NCBI RefSeq assembly: GCF_900112845.1
Contig: NZ_FONG01000005.1
Coordinates: 62,001 to 126,000 of the forward strand
Direction of reading: 5' to 3'
Length of the DNA stretch: 64,000 nucleotides
Source of the DNA: Actinacidiphila alni
Lineage (GTDB): Bacteria > Actinomycetota > Actinomycetes > Streptomycetales > Streptomycetaceae
Both the position numbers and the translations under genes were made by a program. Of the stretch, positions 55,740-63,519 are shown piece by piece. Every line of letters starts with the position of its first letter. Within the stretch, counting starts at the first letter, position 1. The notes under the pieces are model-generated. The model did not search any database, was not told the origin of the DNA, and saw nothing but the letters and a program-made list of their open reading frames with translations.

Positions 55740-56624
55740 TCAGCGCCGCTCCGGGACGACGGACGAGGCCAGCAGGGCGGTGTGCGGCAGCGCGAGCCGC
55801 CCGTCCGGCCGCAGGAATTCCTCGCTGAGCCGGTCGTACGCGGCGCGGATCTCCGCGATCACCTCCGGCGGCTGGGCGACGAGGAGCTGCCCGACCGTCG
55901 CGATGCCCGCCGCCGGGCCGCTCCACCACACCTCGGGATCGACGAGGTGGTCCCAGCCGACCGTCCGGGTGACCGCGCCCGGCAGCCCGGCGTCCGCGAG
56001 GATCCCGGCCAGGCCCTCCTCGGTCCGCGGGAAGTCCTCGGCCGCCGTCAGCGCGGGCGCGTCGGCGGGCCGCTCCACCCCGGCCTCGGCCACCGCCCGC
56101 CCGAGCAGCGCCTGGCCCGGCGCGTGCGGCGACGTCCAGATCGTCACGGCGATCCGTCCGCCCGGCCGCGTCACCCGCCGCAGCGCCGCGAGCACCGCCC
56201 GCGGCCGGCCCACGTGATTGAGCACGAAATTGCTCACCACGGCGTCGAAGTGCCCGTCGGGGAACGGCAGTTCCGGCAGCACCGCATGCCGCACCTCGGC
56301 CTCCGGCACCGCCTCGGCGGCCAGCGCGACCATCGACGGCTCGGCGTCCACCGCCACCACCTCGGCCCCGCGCCCCACCGCCGCCCCGGCCACCGTCCCG
56401 GGCCCGGTCCCGGCGTCCAGCACCCTCCGGCTCCCGCCCCCGCCCCCGACCCCGGCGGCGTCGAGCAGCATCCCCACCGGATACGCGCACAGCGCCGCGA
56501 AACTCCCCCTGTACGCCTCCGCCCGCCCCTCCCAGGCCCGCCGCTCGAAAGCGTCGAAAGCGTCGAGGGCATCGAGTGCATTGAAGCCCTCGGCGTCGGC
56601 GTGGGCGTCGTCCAAGGCGTTCAC
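55740..56624 (-). CDS. SAM-dependent class I methyltransferase
   Basis: A 294-aa methyltransferase with the SAM-binding motif VLDAGTGPGTVAGAAVGRGAEVVAVDAEPSM and FPDGHFDAVVSNFVLNHVGRP (motifs I-III/IV). A longer C-terminal helical part follows (PEVWWSGPAAGIATVGQLL). The substrate is unknown. An unusual near-repeat at the start (FNALDALDAFDAFERRA) comes from GC-rich repetitive DNA. GTG 56624 with GAGGGAGCACC before it. It follows the cyclic-nucleotide cassette by 35 nt and may be transcribed with it. Confidence 0.88.
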   Translation of the reverse strand: MNALDDAHADAEGFNALDALDAFDAFERRAWEGRAEAYRGSFAALCAYPVGMLLDAAGVGGGGGSRRVLDAGTGPGTVAGAAVGRGAEVVAVDAEPSMVALAAEAVPEAEVRHAVLPELPFPDGHFDAVVSNFVLNHVGRPRAVLAALRRVTRPGGRIAVTIWTSPHAPGQALLGRAVAEAGVERPADAPALTAAEDFPRTEEGLAGILADAGLPGAVTRTVGWDHLVDPEVWWSGPAAGIATVGQLLVAQPPEVIAEIRAAYDRLSEEFLRPDGRLALPHTALLASSVVPERR

Positions 56625-56659
56625 GGTGCTCCCTCGGGTGCGGTCGTCGTCCCGTCCGG

Positions 56660-57163
56660 TCAGCCGGACGCGCTCAGGGCGAGGCCGGACAGGATCAGGC
56701 CCGGCGCGAGGCAGCGTACGCCCCACTTCAGGCACCGGTATTTGGTGGTGAGGATGAGGCTGACGTCCATGAACTGGGTGACCAGCCAGCCGACCCGGTC
56801 GCGGGCGGCCTCGGCCACCGCGACGGCGAGCAGCCGCTGGTCGGTGGTGGCACGGGTGTCGGCGAAGAAGGTGACGCCCGGCCCGGTCCTGACGGTGCCG
56901 GTGCGCGGGAGCAGCGCCCAGACCAGCAGGCCGGTGCCGGCCGCGTAGAGCAGGCCGCCGAGGACGAGCGGCGCCAGCCACGCGCCCCCCGGCACGCCGG
57001 GCGACCAGCGTCCGCCCAGCAGCAGGGCGGGTATCGCCAGGGCGCTGGAGAGCAGCACGGCCGCCTTGGTGTCCGAGCGCGCGAGATCCGCCCGTGCGGT
57101 GTCGAGCAGATGCTCCGCCACGTAGAGGACCGAGGCCGGCTCGGGGCCGGCGGCGGTCGTCAC
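56660..57163 (-). CDS. PycTM-like (Pycsar effector type) membrane protein
   Basis: A 167-aa protein with two clear membrane helices (LLSSALAIPALLLGG and LAPLVLGGLLYAAGTGLLVWALL) after an N-terminal helix containing ARADLARSDTKAAVLL. The D-x-K-A-x-x-L-L box before the first helix and a cytosolic mid-part (FFADTRATTDQRLLAVAVAEAARDR) are the pattern of the Pycsar effector PycTM. PycTM proteins are known to break membranes when bound to cCMP or cUMP made by a partner cyclase. Its gene is last in a four-gene coupled unit that begins with a cyclase; GTG 57163 overlaps the SPFH gene stop. The match is by eye; confidence moderate. Confidence 0.7.
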   Translation of the reverse strand: MTTAAGPEPASVLYVAEHLLDTARADLARSDTKAAVLLSSALAIPALLLGGRWSPGVPGGAWLAPLVLGGLLYAAGTGLLVWALLPRTGTVRTGPGVTFFADTRATTDQRLLAVAVAEAARDRVGWLVTQFMDVSLILTTKYRCLKWGVRCLAPGLILSGLALSASG

Positions 57164-58428
57164 CGACGGCCGCCGCGTGCCGGACGCGACTTGCGCACAT
57201 AGTCCACTTTGCCGGTGCCGGTCCCGCCGCTTCCCGCGGGCCGCGTCGGCTGCTGCTGCGGGGCGGTGGCGGTGGCGTCGTCGGCGGCAGGAGTGGCGGA
57301 AGCGGCGGGCGCCGCGGGAGCGGGGACGGTCGGCGGGGCCGGCGGGCGCGGCGGGGCGGCGGTGTACGCGGGAGGCGCGGCGGGCGGGGGAGTGGCCGGT
57401 GGCTGCGGCCGGGCGTCCTCGGGCGGCGAGCCCGTCGGCTGAAGCAGCACCTGTGGGACCGGGACCGGTGGTGTGGGCAGTCCGGTGGCTGGCAGCGCGG
57501 TGGGCGCCGCGACGAGACCGCCGCCCAGGGCCGCGTCGCCCACGGTACGGGCGTAGTCGAGCAGCGTCTGCACCGAGCTGTCGATCTGGTGCCGCTGCAC
57601 CACGCCTTGGTCGATCAGGTGCTTCAAATACTCCAGCGCGCCCGTCCGTTGCTCCCGCGCCTGGACCTGGAGGGCGCGGAGGATGTCCTCGGCCCGTTCG
57701 GGCTCCCGGGCCAGCAGATACGCGTAACGCTCCGTCTCACCCTGCGCGATCAGGTCGCGCGCGGCCGGCAGATTCGCCTGGACGCGCGCCGCGGCGGCCT
57801 GGTCGATGGCGAGCTGGACGGTGGCGCCGTGTCCCACGCCGACCATGTCCGCATTGTGCTCGGCGGCGGCCCGCCCCAGGTCGATCCGGACGAACACCTC
57901 GGTGGTCAGGCCGAATTCGGAGCCGAAGGTCTCCCATTTCCCGCTGCTCAGTTCACGCTGGATCGCCTCGTCCGCGGCCTGGGCGCCGCCCAGCCCGTGC
58001 CGGCGGGTGATGATCCGCAGCCGGTCGAGCAGCCGCGGCCGCAGCAGCATCTCGACGTCCTTGACCCGTTTCTCGGCGGCCAGATGGAAGTCGGCGACCT
58101 CCCATTCGACGTCGACCCCGCAGCTGAAATCGGCGTGGTCGCCCAAGGTCGGGAGCAGCATCTCGAAGGACGCCTGGTACCGGCCGCGGGCGATCCGGCA
58201 GATGGACCGCGGTTTGCCGAACGTCGGCTTGTTGTGGTCCTTCGAACCGTTGACGGTGATCACACTGTGGCCGCCGTTGCGGTAGAAGGCGACGGCGGCG
58301 AAGGACGCGCCGCGGTGCTTGTAGGAGACCTCGGGCACGAATTCGTCGATGAACGGGCCGGGGAGGTTGTCCGCCAGGTCGGGCAGCGGTGGCGTCGGCC
58401 TCTTGCCCGGGCGGTTGGGCTGTGTCAT
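57160..58428 (-). CDS. SPFH/Band-7-like protein
   Basis: A 422-aa protein. Residues about 40-210 follow the SPFH pattern: strands SFEMLLPTLGDHADFSCGVDVEW, helix AEKRVKDVEMLLRPRLLDRLRIITRR, then EAIQRELSSGKWETFGSEFGLTTEVFVRIDL. A helical, likely oligomerising stretch follows (210-310), with ARVQANLPAARDLIAQGE. The tail (320-422) is Pro/Ala-rich with a basic end (GKVDYVRKSRPARGGRR). No membrane segment is seen, unlike classic SPFH proteins. ATG 58428 overlaps the NTPase stop by 4 nt. It might be an assembly scaffold for the cassette. Confidence 0.65.
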   Translation of the reverse strand: MTQPNRPGKRPTPPLPDLADNLPGPFIDEFVPEVSYKHRGASFAAVAFYRNGGHSVITVNGSKDHNKPTFGKPRSICRIARGRYQASFEMLLPTLGDHADFSCGVDVEWEVADFHLAAEKRVKDVEMLLRPRLLDRLRIITRRHGLGGAQAADEAIQRELSSGKWETFGSEFGLTTEVFVRIDLGRAAAEHNADMVGVGHGATVQLAIDQAAAARVQANLPAARDLIAQGETERYAYLLAREPERAEDILRALQVQAREQRTGALEYLKHLIDQGVVQRHQIDSSVQTLLDYARTVGDAALGGGLVAAPTALPATGLPTPPVPVPQVLLQPTGSPPEDARPQPPATPPPAAPPAYTAAPPRPPAPPTVPAPAAPAASATPAADDATATAPQQQPTRPAGSGGTGTGKVDYVRKSRPARGGRR

Positions 58429-60662
58429 CGGTTCCCTGCTTCCTGTACTGCCTGCCAGAGGCGGCGGGTGTGCTCCTGTCCCAAGGGTTCGTCGGGGTCC
58501 TCGGACAGCTCTTTGATCAGTGACAGCAGTCGGTTCCGGTCGTCCTGGGTCAGCGTCAACAGCCCCAGGAACCGAAGGAGTTCGCCCTCCCACGGCGTGT
58601 TGTGGCAGGTGCGCAGCCAGTCGGCGACCGCGTCGAGCGCGACCTTGTAGGACGGCCCGGTGTTGAGCGCCGTCCACAGCAGACCGGCCACGGTGGGGCC
58701 GAGTTCCGTACGGGTGGCGGTGATCGCGAGCGCGAGCGGCCACTTCTCCCGGCCGGTCAGCTCCGGCGCCGGATTCCACACGTCCTCGACCCGGAAGTCG
58801 GCCAGCAGCACCGCGGCGACCAGGCCGAGGTATTGGAATTCGCGGCGGCTGTCGTCCAGCCAGCCGCGCATCCGGACGAGCGGTTCCGCGACCGGTGCGG
58901 AACCGAGCAGGTGCACCACGCCGTCCGCCGCGGCGACCCGCAGCCGCCCGTCCTCCCAGGTGCCGATCCGCCCCAGCGCGCCCAGCGCCTGCGCCAAGGT
59001 GGCGGTGGCGGTGCCGCGGCTGAGCACGGCGGCGGCCGTCCAGCGCAGATCGCCGTCGTCGCTCTCGCCCCACTGCTTGACCAGGGCGCGCAGCGCTCCG
59101 CCCACCTGCGGGTCGTCCAGTACGGATTCGAGCGCGGTCGCGACGAAGAGACCCCGCCTGGCCTGGGTCGAGGCGGCCATCGGGCCGAGGAGTTCGCTCA
59201 CGGTGTGGGCGCAGTCGTGCCGGCACAGCTCGCCCGCCGCGACCGCGGCCCGGGTCCAGACATCGGCCCGCGGGTCCTCGCAGAGCGAGCCGAGCCAGCG
59301 CAGCACCGGCCCGCGCATGTTGTGGTGGTGCACCCACAGATGGGCCAGGACGGCGGGCGCGAGCGCGGCGCCGCGGAAACGTACGGTCCGCACCGGGATG
59401 TCCGCGCCGCCGACCACGGGCAGGTCGCGCAGTTGGGTGCGGGCACGGGCGGAGGCGAGCCGTGCTTCGAGTCCGTCGCTGAGCAGCGGGCGTCCGATCA
59501 CCCGCTCGGGCTCCACGGTCACCGACAGCTCCCAGACGAGGAGTTCCGCGGCCTCGGCGACGCTGTTGAAGGAGCTGTTGCCGAGTACGGCGAGGGCGAT
59601 CCGGTAGGCGGCGTCGCGCAGCGCGGGCAGCGTCTCGGCCCGCGCGCCCCCGGCGAACCACTGGCGGACCTGTTCGGCGGCGAAGGTCCGGCACTCCGCC
59701 GTCAGCCGGGGCAGCGGAAGTCCGCCGGTGACGTGCCGGGCGGCCAGCCCGGCCAGCCGGGCGGCCTCGGCGGGCAGCAGGGACTCCAGGCCCAGCGCGC
59801 CGCGGATCTCCGGCGCGGCCGCCACCCGCAGCGCCGCGGCCGGCAGTGACTCCGCCGCGCCGGGGCCGCCCTGGCCGTCCCCGCCGCCGTGTTCCTCCAG
59901 TTCGGCCCGCACCTGCGCGTCGAGCACGCCCTCGGTCGCGGCCGGCTCGTGCGCGTGGTGGTAGCGGTCCTGCCCGGACGCCTGGTCGCCCGCGCCGGGG
60001 ACGGTGAGCAGCACCGCGAAGGAGCCGCGGTCGGCGAGCAGCCGGCACAGCCGGTCCAGGTGCAGCTCCGCGGGCAGCCGGCCGTCGAGCGGCTCCAGGG
60101 CGTAGCCGTGCGCGTCCTCGACCGGGTTGCCCTCGTCGCCCAGTGCTGTCAGGTCGGAACCGGGGTCGAGCCGGGACACCTTGCCCAGCGCGAGGTCGTC
60201 CAGCAGGGACAGCGCGGTGTACATCCGTCCTGTGCCGGGCTGTCCCGACAGCACGACCAAGTGGTCGTCGCGCAGCCGCCGCTTGAGGTCGTCGTATCCC
60301 GGCGGCTTGCTGAACCGCCGCCGCAGCCGCGTCAGTTCGTCGTCGGGCAGCGGCCCGGCCAGCAGTCGCGGCCCGCCGCCGAGCAGGAAGTTGACCGCGC
60401 CCACGGTGCCGCCGATGTACGTGCTCGCGTCGTGCAGCGAGAAGGCCGCCCGCGACTCGCGGGCGATCCGCGCCTCGGCGCCGCCGGCCGCGGCCCGGCC
60501 CTCCTTCGCGCCCGGACCGGTGTCGCCGGTGCGGAACAGGCCGTCGTCCGCGGCCGGCCGGCTCTCCTCGGCGGTGCCCTTCTGCGGCGGGTGGCCGCCG
60601 TCGGACGCTTCGCCGCCCCGGCGGTCCTGGCCCTGCTCGGCGGCCTGGCCGTCGGCGCTCAA
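58425..60662 (-). CDS. P-loop NTPase with helical-repeat C-terminus
   Basis: A 745-aa protein. Residues 1-70 are disordered; a short Gly-rich segment STYIGGTVGAVNFLLGGG is at 80-97. The nucleotide-binding loop is GQPGTGRMYT at 140-149, where the usual Walker A lysine is an arginine. Later parts (about 350-745) are helical with HEAT-like pairs, e.g. EDPRADVWTRAAVAAGELCRHD. A mid-region PYRLPRTxE-type catalytic residue could not be identified. This layout resembles conflict-system NTPases (STAND-like), which act as sensors. Start is TTG 60662, overlapping the cyclase stop (TTGA). Confidence 0.65.
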   Translation of the reverse strand: MSADGQAAEQGQDRRGGEASDGGHPPQKGTAEESRPAADDGLFRTGDTGPGAKEGRAAAGGAEARIARESRAAFSLHDASTYIGGTVGAVNFLLGGGPRLLAGPLPDDELTRLRRRFSKPPGYDDLKRRLRDDHLVVLSGQPGTGRMYTALSLLDDLALGKVSRLDPGSDLTALGDEGNPVEDAHGYALEPLDGRLPAELHLDRLCRLLADRGSFAVLLTVPGAGDQASGQDRYHHAHEPAATEGVLDAQVRAELEEHGGGDGQGGPGAAESLPAAALRVAAAPEIRGALGLESLLPAEAARLAGLAARHVTGGLPLPRLTAECRTFAAEQVRQWFAGGARAETLPALRDAAYRIALAVLGNSSFNSVAEAAELLVWELSVTVEPERVIGRPLLSDGLEARLASARARTQLRDLPVVGGADIPVRTVRFRGAALAPAVLAHLWVHHHNMRGPVLRWLGSLCEDPRADVWTRAAVAAGELCRHDCAHTVSELLGPMAASTQARRGLFVATALESVLDDPQVGGALRALVKQWGESDDGDLRWTAAAVLSRGTATATLAQALGALGRIGTWEDGRLRVAAADGVVHLLGSAPVAEPLVRMRGWLDDSRREFQYLGLVAAVLLADFRVEDVWNPAPELTGREKWPLALAITATRTELGPTVAGLLWTALNTGPSYKVALDAVADWLRTCHNTPWEGELLRFLGLLTLTQDDRNRLLSLIKELSEDPDEPLGQEHTRRLWQAVQEAGNR

Positions 60663-61465
60663 CTGCGGCCGCCCTGGCGGTGATCGATCGTGACGCCGTG
60701 GATATGGCCCTGGAAGACGGAGCCTGAGCCGCTGTGGGTGACCGGCCCGAAGGCGAACCCTCCGGAGGGGGCTTCCTCGCAGGCGCCCCCTCCGGAGGGG
60801 GACCGCCGCTCCCCGCCCCCTTCTTCCTCTGTCGGCGACGGGCCCGCGTCCTCCCCCTGGAGCGCGGTGCCGTCACCTCGCCCGGGGAGCGGCGGTGCTG
60901 TGCGTCCCGGCACCAGGAACCAGGGCCGCTGCGGCCCTTCCTGGAGCGAGACCTCGAACTGGCGGTAGTGGTCCGGCTCGATCCACCGGCCGCCGTGCCG
61001 GATGACGTCCTGGTAGAGCCGGTCGGAGACGACGACCAGCAGCGGTGCGCCGTCGGCCGCGGCCAGAACGGCCTTGGCCTCGGCGCAGTTGCCGATCCGG
61101 TTGGCCAGGTCGACGGCGGCGCCGGAGAAGCCCTTCGCGTCGGGCGTGTAGGGACCGATGTTCAGTCCCGCGCGGAGCCGGATCGGCCTGGCCAGGTCCC
61201 GGTTGACCTTCCGCAGTTCCTGGTGGAGGTGTTCCACCCATTCCCCGGCGATCCGCTCGGTACGGAACGGCTCGACCACGGCGAGGATGCCGTCGCCCCG
61301 GTCCTCCTGGAACACCCGGGCGTCGCTGATGCCGCTCCTGCTGAACGCCGTCTCGACCACGTGGTAGATACGGGCGCGGAACGCGGGGCGGTCCGGGTCG
61401 CGCAGGGCGCCGGAGCCCTGGGCGTCCACATTGATGATGAATCCGTAGTCGCTCTCGCCGTCCAT
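60659..61465 (-). CDS. Class III nucleotide cyclase-like protein, Pycsar PycC-like candidate
   Basis: A 268-aa protein whose residues 1-190 form a cyclase homology domain: metal Asp14 in INVDAQGSG, Asp58 in DRGDGIL, LARPIRLRAGLNIGP, then GFSGAAVDLANRIGNCAEAKAV and VVSDRLYQDVIR. The transition-state Asn is replaced by Asp119 while Arg123 is kept. The C-terminus is linker then GSGSVFQGHIHGVTIDH, a Gly-hydrophobic motif also common in actinobacterial conflict proteins. Product (cAMP, cGMP, cCMP or cUMP) cannot be told. ATG 61465 was chosen because the domain begins there. Confidence 0.75.
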   Translation of the reverse strand: MDGESDYGFIINVDAQGSGALRDPDRPAFRARIYHVVETAFSRSGISDARVFQEDRGDGILAVVEPFRTERIAGEWVEHLHQELRKVNRDLARPIRLRAGLNIGPYTPDAKGFSGAAVDLANRIGNCAEAKAVLAAADGAPLLVVVSDRLYQDVIRHGGRWIEPDHYRQFEVSLQEGPQRPWFLVPGRTAPPLPGRGDGTALQGEDAGPSPTEEEGGGERRSPSGGGACEEAPSGGFAFGPVTHSGSGSVFQGHIHGVTIDHRQGGRS

Positions 61466-61560
61466 CGCCGTCGCCTCGCCTTTCGTTCCCGCGTCCCGCG
61501 TCCCGCGGCCTGCGCCGTTTGCTGCTTCCCACGAATGTGCCCGGGCCGGGCGCGGCGCGC

Positions 61561-61574
61561 TGTAGCCGTTTACA
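61561..61574. promoter_or_regulatory. TGTA-N6-TACA inverted repeat upstream of the cyclase
   Basis: TGTAGCCGTTTACA: 4-bp half-sites around 6 nt, 96 bp before the cyclase start and after the crp-like gene. A possible site for a Crp-type dimer, but short. Confidence 0.35.
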
Positions 61575-61587
61575 CAGCGGCCGTTCA

Positions 61588-61650
61588 GGCGGCTCGTCCG
61601 CACGGCGGCTCGTCCGTACGGCGGCCCGTCCGCATGGCGGCCCGTTCACC
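61588..61650. repeat. 16-bp tandem repeats between the Crp-type gene and the cyclase
   Basis: Three 16-bp units and one 15-bp unit in tandem (61588-61603, 61604-61619, 61620-61635, 61636-61650), each beginning GGCGGC(T/C)CGT. They end 9 bp before the crp-like TAA. A fifth, weaker copy reaches into the stop codon region. Candidate reiterated regulator sites or a mutable spacer. Confidence 0.8.
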
Positions 61651-61659
61651 GGCGGCCGG

Positions 61660-62340
61660 TTACGCGGCGCCCGAACCGAGCAGCCGCAGCAGATCCACGT
61701 CGGCGACGACGACGGTCTTGGGCCCGGTCGTCACCAGGCCCTGTTCGCGCAGCAGCCGCAGCGCCTTCGCGACCGCCTCGCGGGTCGCGCCGACCGCCGC
61801 GGCGATCTCGCTCTGCGACAGCGGGGGACTGATCGCCACCGATCCGTCCGGCGCGGGTCCCGTGCGGTCGCAGAGCTGGACCAGACAGGTGGCGAGGCGT
61901 TCCAGGACGGTGCCGGACGCCAGCGCGCGGCGCTCGTCGTCCGCGCTGCGCAGCCGCTCGGTGAGCTGTGCCATGACGAGCCCGGTGACGTACGGCCGGG
62001 CCGCCATGAAGTGCCGGAAGCGGTCCCCGGCGATCGCCAGCGCCTCCACGGGGCCGAGCGCGCTCACTGTCGCGCTGCGCGGGCGGCCGTCCAACGCGGC
62101 CATCTCACCGACGAGTTCACCGGCGGTCCGCAGCGCCAGGATGATCGGGCCGCGCTCGGTGGAGCGGCGGATCGCGCACCAGCCGGACAGGATCAGCAGG
62201 ACATCGGTGCCCTGACCGCCCTCGGTGACCAGGTGTTCCTGCGGCTCGAACGAACGCCGGGAGCCGAGCGCGCGCAGCGCCAGGCAGTCGGTGTGCGTCA
62301 GCTTCTCCAGGAACGGACGGCGCTCGCCGAATAACCCCAT
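61660..62340 (-). CDS. Crp/Fnr-family transcriptional regulator
   Basis: A 226-aa protein. The cyclic-nucleotide-binding domain (about 15-135) contains a complete-looking phosphate cassette, GELVGEMAALDGRPRSATVSAL, with the Glu, Arg and Ser/Thr used to hold a cNMP; so binding of a cyclic nucleotide is plausible. The C-terminal winged HTH (about 170-215) reads LSQSEIAAAVGATREAVAKAL. It lies 194 bp before the cyclase start on the same strand. It may sense the cyclase product and set its own operon's output. This is a local gene; the genome's main crp may be elsewhere. Confidence 0.9.
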   Translation of the reverse strand: MGLFGERRPFLEKLTHTDCLALRALGSRRSFEPQEHLVTEGGQGTDVLLILSGWCAIRRSTERGPIILALRTAGELVGEMAALDGRPRSATVSALGPVEALAIAGDRFRHFMAARPYVTGLVMAQLTERLRSADDERRALASGTVLERLATCLVQLCDRTGPAPDGSVAISPPLSQSEIAAAVGATREAVAKALRLLREQGLVTTGPKTVVVADVDLLRLLGSGAA

Positions 62341-62541
62341 ACGGCCCCTAACCGGCTCGAAGGGCGCTCAGCATAGCTCCGGCGTGCGACCTGTATCAGG
62401 TGAACGGGACGATTGAAACACCGCGATTCCGGCCAGGCATGAGCCGGCCCCCCGGTGCCCGCAGTGCGCCGGGGGGTCGGCCGATCCAAGGGTGCCCCGG
62501 GGTGGGGGGTGTTAGGCGTCCGGGGGTGTGGAGGTGCGGTG

Positions 62542-63519
62542 TCAGTTGGGGACGGCCAGGAGGAGGGCGAAGCGGGACTGGGGGTCGGTCCACCAGTGGC
62601 GGACGGTGAAGCCGCCCTCCTTGAGCTCGGCCGTGAGGGACTCGCGGCGGAATTTGCAGGAGATCTCGGTGCGCAGGTCCTCGCCGGCCGCGAGGTCGAG
62701 CGAGAGGTCGAGGTCGCGGACCTTGACGGTCTGGGCGGCGCGCGAGCGCAGATGCATCTCGACGCGTTCGTGCTCGGTGTTCCAGACCGCGACGTGCTCG
62801 AAGGCGTCCGCCTCGAAGTCGGCGCCGAGTTCGCGGTTGAGGACGTGCAGCACGTTCTTGTTGAACTCGGCGGTGACCCCGGTGGCGTCGTCGTAGGCGC
62901 GGATCAGGACACCGGTGTCCTTGACCAGGTCGGCGCCGAGGAGCAGCACGTCGTCACTGGTGAGGGAGAGCGCCAGGGTGCGGTAGAAGACCTTGCGCTG
63001 CTCCGCGTCGAAATTGCCGATGGTGCTGCCGAGGAAGGCCAGCAGCCGGGGGCCGGGCTCGTCGGACAGGGCCAGGCCCTGCTCGAAGTCGGCGACGGTC
63101 GCGGCGACCCGCAGCCCCGGGTAGTCGCGGACGATCGCCTCACCGGCCTCTTCGAGGGCGGACGCGCTGACGTCCAGCGGCGCGTACCGCGCCAGGGTGC
63201 CGCCGGCGGTGAGCGCGTCGAGCAGCAGCCGCGTCTTGCGGGAGGAACCGGAACCCAGCTCGATCAGCGTCGCGGCCCGGGTGAGCGCGGCGATCTCGGG
63301 CGCCCGCCGGGTGAGGATCTCCTGTTCCGCGCGGGTCGGGTAGTACTCAGGCAGCCGGGTGATCTGCTCGAAGAGGTCGCTGCCGCGTTTGTCGTAGAAC
63401 CACTTGGGCGGCAGGGTGCGCGGCGCGGTGGCGAGGCCGCCGAGTACGTCGGCGCGCAGTGACGCGGTGAAGTAGTCGGCGGGCAGCCGGTCGTCGAGGG
63501 TGAAGCGGCTCTCGTTCAT
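62542..63519 (-). CDS. egtD: L-histidine Na-methyltransferase EgtD
   Basis: Trimethylates histidine to hercynine, first step of ergothioneine biosynthesis. The 325-aa product starts at ATG 63519 and has family motifs PPKWFYDKRGSDLFEQITRLPEYYPTRAE, the SAM site LIELGSGSSRKTRLLLDAL, and LLAFLGSTIGNF; the C-terminal WNTEHERVEMHLRS and FRRESLTAELKEGGF are also typical. An AAGGA site lies 10 nt before the ATG. The frame continues upstream without a stop into egtC. Confidence 0.95.
   Translation of the reverse strand: MNESRFTLDDRLPADYFTASLRADVLGGLATAPRTLPPKWFYDKRGSDLFEQITRLPEYYPTRAEQEILTRRAPEIAALTRAATLIELGSGSSRKTRLLLDALTAGGTLARYAPLDVSASALEEAGEAIVRDYPGLRVAATVADFEQGLALSDEPGPRLLAFLGSTIGNFDAEQRKVFYRTLALSLTSDDVLLLGADLVKDTGVLIRAYDDATGVTAEFNKNVLHVLNRELGADFEADAFEHVAVWNTEHERVEMHLRSRAAQTVKVRDLDLSLDLAAGEDLRTEISCKFRRESLTAELKEGGFTVRHWWTDPQSRFALLLAVPN

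Noticed and set aside
61660-62340. Naming the Crp-type gene as the global crp
   Set aside because: It is next to a cyclase cassette and its relation to the main Streptomyces Crp cannot be decided without a comparison.
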